From: Actinomycetes bacterium
Lineage (GTDB): Bacteria > Actinomycetota > Acidimicrobiia > Acidimicrobiales > Palsa-688
Length of the DNA stretch: 11,078 nucleotides
Direction of reading: 5' to 3'
Assembly: GCA_021819345.1 (NCBI GenBank)
Contig: JAKARG010000061.1
Location: forward strand, 1 to 11,078
The notes beneath the pieces were generated by a model that saw only the letters and a list, made by a program, of their open reading frames with translations, was not told the origin of the DNA and made no database searches. Below, in pieces: positions 1-6,502 of the stretch (position 1 is the stretch's first letter; each line of letters opens with the position of its first letter). A program made the translations under genes and the position numbers.

Positions 1-1
1 A

Positions 2-802
2 TCTCCCGGCTGGCCGGCGGCAGCGGTGCGGCACTCCTCGCTCGCCCACTGGGTGTCGGCATCCCTGCCTGCCCCGCCCGACGCCCTCGAGGCCCTGCGG
101 GGGGTGGTGGCCGCCGGAGGGCTGCACCGCGAGCTCAGCTCGCTCGGGATCGCCGGGGCCGACGGCCCTCCGCCGAGCTCGAGCCCCCTGTCGACATCCA
201 CCCTTGCCGCGGCCGAGCACTCGACCGTGCGGGTCGAGGGTCAGGCCTGCGACCGGGAGCTCGACGGCAGCGGCTTCGCCGTGGCGCCGGGACTGGTCCT
301 CACCAACGCCCACGTGGTGGCCGGCGAGCCGCCCGGGTCGACTTCGGTGCTGGAGCCCGACGGCCAGGTGCTCGGCGCCCAGGTGGTGCTCTACAACTCC
401 CGCCGGGACCTCGCGCTGCTGCGCGTGCCCGGGCTCGCCGAGGCTCCCCTCAGCCTCGGCCAGGCTCGCACCGGCTCCATGGGTGACGTGCTCGGCCATC
501 CGGGAGGAGCGGTCGGGATCACCACCTCCCCCTACCGGGTCGCGCGCCGGATCGAGGCGGTCGGGACCGGTCTCTACGGCCGGCACCGCACCCTGCGCCA
601 GGTCTTCGTGCTGTCCGCGTCGCTGGCCCCGGGCGACTCCGGAGGGCCCCTCGTCGACGAGCAGGGCGACGTCGTCGGCGTGGCCTTCGCCATCGCCGTC
701 GGCCACCCCGACACTGCCTACGCGCTCACCAGCGGGGAGATCCGCCCCGATCTCGTCGGCCAGCACCGCCACCGCGTCGGCACCGGGGCTTGCCTCGGCT
801 AG
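2..802 (+). CDS. MarP-like periplasmic trypsin-fold serine protease, 5' end outside window
   Basis: Chymotrypsin-fold serine protease, probably the periplasmic catalytic half of a MarP-type protein, whose family carries four N-terminal membrane helices (CvpA/colicin V domain). The frame is open to the left edge from base 2, so the GTG at 26 is probably internal and the membrane part lies outside the window. Counting from that GTG, the triad is His96 (TNAHVVAG), Asp128 (SRRDLALLRV) and Ser205 (APGDSGGPLV). Cys75, before the domain, and Cys256, three residues from the C terminus, sit where MarP has a stabilising disulfide; this match is from family knowledge. The Pro/Ser-rich stretch at residues 45-60 looks like the linker between membrane and protease parts. 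In mycobacteria MarP supports acid resistance; that role here is inference. A HtrA-like protease is less likely because no PDZ domain follows. The gene converges on the ferredoxin gene. Confidence 0.87.
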   Translation, partial: SPGWPAAAVRHSSLAHWVSASLPAPPDALEALRGVVAAGGLHRELSSLGIAGADGPPPSSSPLSTSTLAAAEHSTVRVEGQACDRELDGSGFAVAPGLVLTNAHVVAGEPPGSTSVLEPDGQVLGAQVVLYNSRRDLALLRVPGLAEAPLSLGQARTGSMGDVLGHPGGAVGITTSPYRVARRIEAVGTGLYGRHRTLRQVFVLSASLAPGDSGGPLVDEQGDVVGVAFAIAVGHPDTAYALTSGEIRPDLVGQHRHRVGTGACLG

Positions 803-825
803 CTCCAGCCGGCTTCGGCTAGCTC
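795..825. repeat. Direct repeat TCGGCTAGCTC, 20-bp period
   Basis: Two exact copies of TCGGCTAGCTC lie at 795-805 and 815-825, overlapping the stop codon of the protease gene. AGCCG (807-811) and CGGCT (816-820) can also pair as a small stem with a GCTT loop. This is probably a local slippage duplication at the 3' end of the gene and may add to transcription termination. Confidence 0.5.
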
Positions 826-849
826 AAGCTGGCCGATCGACCGGCTCTC

Positions 850-864
850 GAAGGGCGGCCCTTC
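850..864. terminator. Possible bidirectional terminator hairpin
   Basis: GAAGGG (850-855), loop CGG and CCCTTC (859-864) form a perfect 6-bp stem in the 102-bp gap between two convergent genes, the protease and the ferredoxin. There is no T-run, which is common for actinobacterial terminators. A longer-range CCTCGG/CCGAGG pairing (865-870 with 899-904) is also possible. Function is inferred from position and stem only. Confidence 0.45.
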
Positions 865-880
865 CCTCGGGTAGCCACCA

Positions 881-900
881 CCTCTAGGCCCCTCTAGGCC
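881..900. repeat. Tandem duplication of CCTCTAGGCC
   Basis: Two perfect head-to-tail copies of the 10-mer CCTCTAGGCC occupy 881-890 and 891-900, directly before the ferredoxin stop codon at 905. The unit sits in the convergent intergenic gap and looks like a small slippage duplication. Confidence 0.6.
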
Positions 901-904
901 GAGG

Positions 905-1138
905 TCACTCCTCGATGAAGATGCACTCCCCGGGGCACTCCTCGACCGACTCGCGTACCGCCTCCTCCATGCCGTCGGGCACCACTGCCAAGCCCGCGTG
1001 TCCACCGGGGTCGTCGAAGACCTTGTCGCCCTCTTTCACATACGACAGGCCGTCGTCCAGCAGCGTGAAGACAGCGGGGGCGATCTCCTCGCAGAGACCG
1101 TCCCCAGTGCAGAGATCCTGATCGACCCAGACCTTCAT
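905..1138 (-). CDS. [3Fe-4S] ferredoxin, 77 aa
   Basis: Small electron carrier of the actinobacterial single-cluster ferredoxin family. Cys10, Cys16 (CTGDGLC) and Cys68 followed by Pro69 give the C-x5-C...CP pattern of a [3Fe-4S] cluster. Asp13 sits where a fourth cysteine would be in a [4Fe-4S] protein. Cys72 is an additional cysteine. The protein is acidic and of normal length. I chose the ATG at 1138 because AAGGA lies 5 nt upstream and because the family begins with a short strand (MKVWVDQDLC). The longer frame to 1234 adds 32 residues without family resemblance. Such ferredoxins usually serve cytochrome P450s or other monooxygenases, but no partner enzyme is in the window. The gene is divergent from arc; I recall a ferredoxin near arc in other actinobacteria, but cannot verify it here. 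Confidence 0.9.
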   Translation of the reverse strand: MKVWVDQDLCTGDGLCEEIAPAVFTLLDDGLSYVKEGDKVFDDPGGHAGLAVVPDGMEEAVRESVEECPGECIFIEE

Positions 1139-1341
1139 CGCATCCTTCGCTTCGTCGGCACCGATGCCCGCGTCCGGCGCTACCGCCCCGGACCCCGGTG
1201 ATGCTAGCGGCGGCACGGCGATGGACGTGAGCACTGCTCAGGGCGACCGGCCGGGGTAACGCAGTTCCGGACCGGGGCGGGGTAGCGTCGCGTTCGCGTC
1301 GTCCGACGACGGACGCAGCGACCACGAGCCACAAGGAGCAG
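1139..1341. promoter_or_regulatory. Divergent ferredoxin/arc promoter region
   Basis: This 203-bp gap separates the divergent ferredoxin and arc starts. For arc, TAGCGT at 1283-1288 is a plausible -10 hexamer, leaving a leader of about 45 nt that ends in the Shine-Dalgarno AAGGAG (1333-1338). For the ferredoxin, TAGCAT on the minus strand (1201-1206) is a plausible -10, with the AAGGA site just before its ATG. I see no convincing -35 element for either. The hexamers are inference; the two Shine-Dalgarno sites are clear. Confidence 0.4.
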
Positions 1342-3120
1342 GTGACGGTGACCCACTCCGACGGATCCGACCTCTCTTCGCCCGGCGAGCCCGGCCTCGA
1401 GGACCTGCGCGAGCACGCCCGGAGCCTCGAAGAAGAGGTCGAGACGCTGCGCAGGAGGATGCAGGATGCCCCCAAGCGGGTGCGCACCCTGGAGGAGAAG
1501 CTGCTCGAGACCAAGGGCCAGCTCCAGCAGGCGATATCGCAGAACGAGCGACTGACCTTCACCCTCCGGGAGGCCCGCGAGCACATCGCCGCCCTGCGGG
1601 AAGAAGTCGACAAGCTCACCCAACCGCCTTCGGCCTACGGCACCTTCCTCGCCCACAACGACGACGGCACGGTGGACGTGTTCTCGGGGGGACGCAAGAT
1701 GCGCGTCGCGCTGCACCCCGAGCTGCTCGGCGCAGCCGGGGGCACGGAGCTACGACGGGGCCAGGAGGTGGTCCTCAACGAGTCGCTCAACGTGGTGCTC
1801 GCCCGCTCCGAGGAGGTGGCCGGCGAGGTGGTCACCTTGAAGGAGCGCCTCGAGGGCAACCGGGCGATCGTGGTCGGGCGCGCCGACGAGGAGCGCGTCG
1901 TCGAGCTGGGCGACGCCCTGACGGGGGAGCGGCTCCGCGCCGGGGACTCGGTGCTGATGGACTCCCGAACCGGCCTGTTGCTCGAGAAGCTTCCCCGCCC
2001 CGAGGTCGAGGACCTGGTCCTGGAGGAGGTGCCCGACATCTCCTACGAGGACGTCGGCGGCCTCGACAGCCAGATCGAAGCGATCACCGACGCCGTGGAG
2101 CTGCCCTTCTTGCACCGCGAGCTGTTCGTCGAGCACCGCCTGCCGGCACCGAAGGGGATCCTGCTCTACGGTCCTCCGGGCTGCGGCAAGACCCTGATCG
2201 CCAAGGCGGTCGCCAACTCGCTCGCCAAGAAGGTCGCCGAGGTCTCCGGGGACCGCAATGCGCGGTCGTACTTCCTCAACATCAAGGGCCCCGAGCTGCT
2301 CAACAAGTACGTCGGTGAGACCGAGCGCCAGATCCGCCTGGTGTTCCAGCGGGCCCGGGAGAAGAGCGAGGAAGGCGTCCCGGTGATCGTCTTCTTCGAC
2401 GAGATGGACTCGCTCTTCCGCACCCGGGGGACCGGGATCTCCTCCGACATGGAGTCGACCATCGTCCCCCAGCTCCTCGCCGAGATCGACGGGGTCGAGA
2501 CGCTGAAGAACGTGATCGTGATCGGGGCGTCCAACCGCGAGGACCTGATCGACCCCGCGATCCTGCGGCCAGGGCGCCTCGACGTGAAGATCAAGATCGA
2601 GCGGCCCGGAGCGGAGGCTGCGGCGGCGATCTTCGCGCGCTACCTGACTCCCGACCTGCCGCTCGACGAGGAGGAGGTCGCCTCCGCCGGCGGCGGCGAC
2701 CGCGAGAAGGCGGTCCGGGCGATGATCGAGAGGACCGTGGCCGAGATGTACCGCGACGACGAGGCCAACCAGTTCCTGGAGGTCACCTACCAAAACGGCG
2801 ACAAGGAGACGATGTACTACAAGGACTTCGCCTCGGGTGCGATGATCGAGAACATCGTGCGCCGGGCGAAGAAGCTCGCCATCAAGCGGGCGATCGCCGG
2901 CCGGGGACGGGGAATCCGCTCCGAGGACCTGCTCGACTCGATCCGCCAGGAGTACAAGGAGCACGAGGACCTCCCCAACACCACCAACCCCGACGACTGG
3001 GCGAAGATCTCCGGCAAGAAGGGTGAGCGGATCGTCTACATCCGCACCATCACCGCCCAAGGCGAGGAGACGACCGGGGGACGGGCGATCGAGCGGGTGG
3101 CGACCGGTCAGTACCTCTGA
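1342..3120 (+). CDS. arc: Proteasome-forming AAA ATPase ARC/Mpa
   Basis: Hexameric AAA+ unfoldase that captures pupylated proteins and feeds them to the 20S proteasome. Numbered from GTG 1342, it has an N-terminal coiled coil (about 18-95, the Pup-binding part), tandem OB domains (about 97-230) and an AAA module. That module has Walker A GPPGCGKT (277-284), pore loop KYVG (322-325), Walker B VIVFFDE (348-354) and the second region of homology DPAILRPGR with Arg409 and Arg412. The C terminus GQYL is the conserved 20S-docking tail. At 592 aa it is of family length and looks intact. AAGGAG at 1333-1338 lies only 3 nt before GTG 1342 but 9 nt before the in-frame GTG 1348, so the true start may be 1348 (590 aa). 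The dop, pup and prcBA genes that normally follow are missing here; a convergent lipoprotein gene starts 4 bp after the stop. Confidence 0.97.
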   Translation: MTVTHSDGSDLSSPGEPGLEDLREHARSLEEEVETLRRRMQDAPKRVRTLEEKLLETKGQLQQAISQNERLTFTLREAREHIAALREEVDKLTQPPSAYGTFLAHNDDGTVDVFSGGRKMRVALHPELLGAAGGTELRRGQEVVLNESLNVVLARSEEVAGEVVTLKERLEGNRAIVVGRADEERVVELGDALTGERLRAGDSVLMDSRTGLLLEKLPRPEVEDLVLEEVPDISYEDVGGLDSQIEAITDAVELPFLHRELFVEHRLPAPKGILLYGPPGCGKTLIAKAVANSLAKKVAEVSGDRNARSYFLNIKGPELLNKYVGETERQIRLVFQRAREKSEEGVPVIVFFDEMDSLFRTRGTGISSDMESTIVPQLLAEIDGVETLKNVIVIGASNREDLIDPAILRPGRLDVKIKIERPGAEAAAAIFARYLTPDLPLDEEEVASAGGGDREKAVRAMIERTVAEMYRDDEANQFLEVTYQNGDKETMYYKDFASGAMIENIVRRAKKLAIKRAIAGRGRGIRSEDLLDSIRQEYKEHEDLPNTTNPDDWAKISGKKGERIVYIRTITAQGEETTGGRAIERVATGQYL

Positions 3121-3121
3121 C
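3107..3121. terminator. Small stem-loop at convergent arc/lipoprotein ends
   Basis: GTCAG (3107-3111), loop TACCT and CTGAC (3117-3121) form a perfect 5-bp hairpin that includes the arc stop codon. It sits inside a wider 7-bp inverted repeat, GGTGGCG (3096-3102) with CGCCACC (3137-3143). The two genes converge with only 4 bp between them, so a terminator must overlap coding sequence. There is no T-run and the assignment is weak. Confidence 0.25.
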
Positions 3122-3124
3122 GCT

Positions 3125-4321
3125 TCAGGGGACGGCCGCCACCTTCAGCTCGGCAGACCAGCGCTGCAGCTGTGCCTCTGTGATGTCGGCGTAGCCACCT
3201 GGTCGACGGGTCGCCGTCGAGCTCCACACCTCGATCTCCGTCGGGTGATAGGTCCCGATGGCGGCAGGAACGACCGCCGCCCAGTCGATCGTCGGCCCGA
3301 GAACCTGGAACTCGAGCGGGGAGAGCTCGCGAGGCCGCGCAGACCAGGCTTGGTGGCGCAGCTCCTGGATCTCGTCGTAGATGGGAGCGAGGTCCTTCGG
3401 GAGCGGGACGTCGAAGTCCTCGTTGGCCACCACGGCGCGCGTGCCGAGCGCCTTGCGGAACGCGGCCATCACCTTGATCGAGAACGCAGAGTCGATCTGG
3501 TGGGTCTGCATGAGCATGAGCTCGTTGAACGGGAAGTCGACCGGGGTCAGCTTCCAGGCCGCGTAGTTGGAAGCGGCGTTGGACAGGCAGTTCTCGTACT
3601 GGGTGTCGGTATAGCCGGCCGCGATGAGGGTCGACGAATCGAAGAAGCTCCCCTGCCCGTTGTTGAACGGTTCGCCGCTGAACGACGAGCACGAGGTCAC
3701 CGCCACCTCCCCGATGAGGTCGTTGCGGTCGTAGACCGTCGCCAGGTGGTCCTGCAGCTCGGTCCAGAGGCGGCTGTACTCCGGCTTCCAGAAGTCCGGG
3801 TACGACGCCGCGGTCCCGGTGTGGTGGTTGACCAGGCGCACGGAACCAACCGCTTCGAGCACCCACGCGGGGCTGTGCACGCCGGGGAAGACCCGAAGCT
3901 TGCCGACGAGCGGCGTCTTCGGGTACCTCTTGTTGTAGGCGCTGATCCTCTGGAGCGCCGCTTGGATGGCCGAGTCGTCGAACACCCCCGGTCTCGGCTC
4001 CAGCTCCTTCCATGTGGCCTGGATCACCGCTGCGGCGTACACGCCGGGATGGGTGCTCGCCTCCAGCAGCCGGTTGAGCGGCTCGCCGTCGGGGTTGTCG
4101 GTCCAGTTCATGTCGCCCATGGTCACCAAGCCGACGAGCGTCGGCTTGACGTGCCCTGTCCCTTGCGCCGGGCGCGCTGCAAGGCTCGCAGAGACGGTGA
4201 GATGTGGCGCCGTCGGCGTCCGCAACCCAGCCGAACGGCCCGTCTGGCCGCAGGCAGCCAGCGCAAAGGATGCGACGGCAACCGCGGCGACGATCTGGGG
4301 ACCTCGGGATCGCCGGCTCAC
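3125..4321 (-). CDS. Predicted lipoprotein with glycosidase-like TIM-barrel N-terminal region
   Basis: Exported, lipid-anchored protein of 398 aa with no exact function I can name. From the GTG at 4321 it starts with Arg3, Arg4 and Arg6, a hydrophobic stretch at 10-23 and the lipobox LAAC with Cys24, a clear class II signal peptide. A Ser/Thr/Pro/Ala-rich linker follows. The mature part opens with strands and phrases typical of TIM-barrel glycoside hydrolases such as the GH42 or GH5 type: WKELEPRPGVFD, then KLRVFPGVHSPAWV, then IGEVAVTSC, where the Glu could be the acid/base. These are visual resemblances; catalytic residues are not proven. The GTG start is supported by TACCAT 7 nt upstream. 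A longer frame to 4417 would put 32 extra residues before the signal and is unlikely. The gene is convergent with arc. Confidence 0.75.
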   Translation of the reverse strand: MSRRSRGPQIVAAVAVASFALAACGQTGRSAGLRTPTAPHLTVSASLAARPAQGTGHVKPTLVGLVTMGDMNWTDNPDGEPLNRLLEASTHPGVYAAAVIQATWKELEPRPGVFDDSAIQAALQRISAYNKRYPKTPLVGKLRVFPGVHSPAWVLEAVGSVRLVNHHTGTAASYPDFWKPEYSRLWTELQDHLATVYDRNDLIGEVAVTSCSSFSGEPFNNGQGSFFDSSTLIAAGYTDTQYENCLSNAASNYAAWKLTPVDFPFNELMLMQTHQIDSAFSIKVMAAFRKALGTRAVVANEDFDVPLPKDLAPIYDEIQELRHQAWSARPRELSPLEFQVLGPTIDWAAVVPAAIGTYHPTEIEVWSSTATRRPGGYADITEAQLQRWSAELKVAAVP

Positions 4322-4334
4322 GTAGCGGATGGTA
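4322..4334 (-). promoter_or_regulatory. Leaderless-type -10 element for lipoprotein gene
   Basis: On the minus strand TACCAT (4329-4334) is followed by exactly 7 nt and the GTG start. This is the spacing expected when transcription begins at or next to the start codon. A GGAG lies 14 nt upstream of the GTG, too far to be a good ribosome binding site. The same TANNNT-N7-start layout recurs at three other genes in the window. Confidence 0.45.
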
Positions 4335-4702
4335 GCTCCGCCTCGTGTTGTCCGGGCAGCAGATGTGTCAGGTCTTGCTGCCGCCCTGACGACCGTAACA
4401 GCCACCTCGAGGACCATCGCGCCTCGCGCATCTCATGGCGCAGCCTTCGGCCGCAACCAAACGCCTGGCGTGAGCTGAGAGCCGGAAGCCGAGAGGACCT
4501 AGCGGCTCCGACGGGCCGGCTGCCGTGCCGTCCGCTGCGTCGGGCCTCGGAGTGGGCGGTGGGGCGTCCGGCCCTGGCCTTTCGCCGCCAACCGGCGCCT
4601 TGTCGACGGGCGCTTCGCCGTGACCGGGTGCTGGGTCCCGGGTGCGCCACGAGGCGAGCCAGTAGTAGTTGAGCTCGCACGTCCACCTCGACGGCGACCG
4701 GA

Positions 4703-4810
4703 GTGAGAGTCGATCACGTCCCATTCACGCTGGCGAGACCACGGCCGGTCAGTCACCTGCTCATCCTGACCGACCCGCAAGCTTCGACTTGCGACCCGGG
4801 GCTTGCTCAC
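4703..4810 (-). pseudogene. Possible N-terminal remnant of a serine recombinase
   Basis: Starting from a GTG at 4810, the minus-strand frame reads SKPRVASRSLRVGQDEQVT and shortly after SRQREWDVIDSHS. This resembles the opening of large serine recombinases (PRVA-YLRVSQDEQVTG, then RQRE and GW-V-D), with the catalytic-serine segment altered (VGQDEQ where VSQDEQ is usual) and the stretch between RQRE and W shortened. After about residue 36 the frame becomes arginine-rich and meaningless. It is read as a decayed fragment, not a functional gene. The match is from memory and short, so a chance resemblance remains possible. Confidence 0.28.
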
Positions 4811-4856
4811 GCCGGCCTTCGACCCGCACCTCGACTAGGCCATCGGCCTGCGTCCA

Positions 4857-4913
4857 TGGGGCGCAGAGCGACGCCCCAGAACGACCGCTCCGATGCGCCG
4901 CGAACGGGCGCAT
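4857..4913. terminator. Two tandem stem-loops downstream of mazF
   Basis: Stem 1 pairs ATGCGCC (4893-4899) with GGCGCAT (4907-4913) around a 7-nt loop. Stem 2 pairs TGGGGCG (4857-4863) with CGCCCCA (4872-4878) around an 8-nt loop. Both are perfect 7-bp stems, 70 to 130 nt beyond the mazF stop codon in the direction of transcription. There is no T-run. A terminator for the toxin-antitoxin operon is the simplest reading. Confidence 0.35.
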
Positions 4914-4983
4914 AGCGGCACATACGGAGCGCAGACTCGGGCTTGTGGGGCGGGGCCAGCGGACCGGCTCGGCGTTGATGGAC

Positions 4984-5319
4984 TCAGAGATCGAGAATGA
5001 AGCGCAGCGCCCGCTCGATGGTGCGCAGCTCGTCGGGTGCGACGCGGCCGCGCCTGTGGCGAATGCGGGCGGTCGAGACGACCCTGATGTGGTCACATCT
5101 CGCATACGAGGGGTGCTCCAGGCCGCTGACGCCTGCTGCGATCTCGACATGGCTGCGCAACCCATAGTCCGTGGTGGTGACGGGCACGACGACGACGAGA
5201 TCGCCAGGTCCGTTGTTGACGATGTCGCTGGAGACCACGACCGCCGGGCGCAGGAAAGCCGGCTCGTGGCCGACGGGGCGACCGAGGTCGACCTGGTAGA
5301 TCTCACCCCGCCAGATCAC
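4984..5319 (-). CDS. mazF: MazF/PemK-family mRNA interferase toxin
   Basis: Toxin of a type II toxin-antitoxin pair: a small endoribonuclease that cleaves RNA at short motifs and halts translation when its antitoxin is degraded. The 111-aa protein has the family layout: WRGEIYQVDLG at the start, LRPAVVVSSD with Arg24, VVVPVTTT with Thr48, and ARCDHIRVVS near residue 80. Arg24 and Thr48 match the catalytic Arg25/Thr48 pair described for Bacillus subtilis MazF. The start chosen is GTG 5319, which overlaps the antitoxin stop as GTGA, the usual translational coupling. The longer frame to 5364 would lie inside the antitoxin gene. No lesion is visible, so the toxin should be active. The cleavage sequence cannot be read from the protein. 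Confidence 0.93.
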   Translation of the reverse strand: MIWRGEIYQVDLGRPVGHEPAFLRPAVVVSSDIVNNGPGDLVVVVPVTTTDYGLRSHVEIAAGVSGLEHPSYARCDHIRVVSTARIRHRRGRVAPDELRTIERALRFILDL

Positions 5320-5552
5320 CCGAGGGGATCCCACTCCTTGCGCTCGTCCTGGTACGCCTCCCACCGCTGGCGATCCTCGCGGAGTCGGCGGTAGTCGTCG
5401 CTCAGGCCACGAAGGAACTCCTGGCGTTCGAGGGCCTCGATAGCCGAGTGGACGACCTCCACGACCGTGGTCTGGCGGGACTTCGCCAACGACTGCAGGC
5501 GCTCGGAGTCAGGCCGGCGGACCCGCACGGTGGTGGTCTCTTCAGCGCCCAT
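5316..5552 (-). CDS. mazE: Ribbon-helix-helix antitoxin paired with MazF
   Basis: Antitoxin of 78 aa, translated first in the operon. Residues 6-12 (TTTVRVR) are the predicted DNA-contacting beta strand, about 14-24 the first helix and about 28-43 the second (TTVVEVVHSAIEALE), giving a ribbon-helix-helix dimer fold. The charged C-terminal part (residues 45-78, rich in Arg, Glu, Asp and Trp) would wrap around and block the MazF active site. The stop overlaps the mazF start by 4 bp. The ATG at 5552 has no Shine-Dalgarno site and lies 7 nt after TACACT, consistent with a leaderless message. A direct repeat over the promoter is a likely operator for autorepression. The label mazE is by position; the fold is closer to RHH antitoxins than to the AbrB-type MazE of Escherichia coli. 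Confidence 0.88.
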   Translation of the reverse strand: MGAEETTTVRVRRPDSERLQSLAKSRQTTVVEVVHSAIEALERQEFLRGLSDDYRRLREDRQRWEAYQDERKEWDPLG

Positions 5553-5579
5553 GGCAGTCAGTGTAGACGAAACGTAGAC
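5553..5579 (-). promoter_or_regulatory. mazE/mazF promoter and predicted operator
   Basis: The -10 hexamer TACACT (minus strand, 5560-5565) is 7 nt before the antitoxin ATG. Two exact GTAGAC half-sites (plus strand, 5563-5568 and 5574-5579) are spaced 11 bp, one helical turn, and one overlaps the -10. Ribbon-helix-helix repressors bind such phased direct repeats. I see no good -35 hexamer. Repeats and spacing are seen; the regulatory role is inferred. Confidence 0.55.
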
Positions 5580-5733
5580 TCGCCATGGCGTGCAGGCGGT
5601 CCAGGCGCTCTAGCTCAGTCCCGCACGACGCAGAAGGTCGCGCCCGAACGACGGCGCCACCCATCGGGCATGGCCCAGATCGGCACGTATGGGGTCGCTG
5701 GACGGGCGTCAGGCGCGTTGACGGCATGTTCGG

Positions 5734-6442
5734 TTGAATCGGGCGAAGTGCTCGATCTGTCCCCTGCTCGACCTGCACGCCCAGGCGTGTGACGCCGGCA
5801 ATGCGGACCCGATCAAGCTGGCCCGCTGGATGGTCCGGTTCCGCTTCGACGATCAGGACTTCTTCGAGGTGGACCCGGTCCGCTACGCGGATGCCCTGGG
5901 CGATCTCGGGCTGGCGGCGTACCGGCGCGAGGTGAAGCAACGGATTGAAGCTGGTGGTGGCGACTCGTTCGGCGCCAAATACGCCCAGGAGCGTCTGGCC
6001 ATGCTCGACGGCGACGCGGAGGCCCTCGTCGGGCTGCTGGGCGGTGACCTGAGTCGGCCGTACCAGTTCATCAGGGTCGCCGAGGCCATGGCAGAGCTGG
6101 GCCGCGACGACGACATCCTGTCCCGAGGCTGCCTGGCAGGTGCCCGGGGCCCATCCGGACTGGGATCCGGGGCCGCAGCGGTGGTTGCGCTTGGCCGAGG
6201 CCCGTGAAGCGTCTGAGCCGGGCGATGCGCTCGACGTGTACCTTCGCCTAGCCGACCTCCAGCTAGAGACGACCGGAAAGGCGGGCTACGTGCGAGCAGT
6301 GGCGATCCTGAAGAAGGCAGCGCAGGCGGCCCGAGCGGCGGATCGCCAGGGTGAGCTCGCCGCGCACCTGGCGGGGTTGCGGGAGACGCACCGGCGGCGG
6401 CCGACGTTCATTGCCGTCCTCGACAAGGCTCGGCTGGAGTGA
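5734..6442 (+). pseudogene. 5'-truncated, frameshifted SWIM zinc-finger-associated protein
   Basis: C-terminal remnant of a family annotated as SWIM zinc finger or DUF6880-like proteins, whose function is unknown. Reading starts near LLDLHAQACDAG and continues through PIKLARWMVRF, DPVRYADALGDLG and RPYQFIRVAEAMAELGRDDDIL in one frame up to about 6121. It then resumes one frame over with GAHPDWDPGPQRWLRLAEA to the stop at 6440-6442. Removing one C from the CCC run at 6122-6124 restores LSEAAWQVPGAHP and a continuous frame of about 235 aa. There is no credible start: a stop lies at 5719, and the SWIM domain expected upstream is missing. So the gene has lost its 5' half and carries a +1 frameshift. 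If the extra base is a sequencing error, it would still be N-terminally truncated. Confidence 0.7.
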
Positions 6443-6502
6443 GGTAGTCGTCGAGGATCGTCGACGTGACAGCTGTTGCCGGTCCGGCGGGACCGGTTCA
6501 GG

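Larger units (their letters stand above)
4335..4983. other. Gene-poor stretch between lipoprotein gene and mazF
   Basis: About 650 bp without a convincing intact gene. The open frames here on both strands are arginine/proline-rich composition artefacts and do not resemble known families. The only items I can support weakly are a short serine-recombinase-like remnant near 4703-4810 and two stem-loops at 4857-4913. I see no tRNA and no obvious attachment site. Confidence 0.5.

Noticed and set aside
1750..3060. Long minus-strand open frame (436 codons) opposite arc
   Set aside because: It is the antisense shadow of the well-supported arc gene, rich in Asp, Leu, Val and Gly from codon complementarity, with no family resemblance.
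3023..4672. Long plus-strand open frame (549 codons) across the lipoprotein gene
   Set aside because: It is antisense to a gene with a clear signal peptide and lipobox; the translation is Arg/Gly/Val-rich and resembles nothing.
4669..5394. Plus-strand frame of 241 codons opposite mazF
   Set aside because: It overlaps a convincing toxin-antitoxin operon on the other strand and shows no family features.
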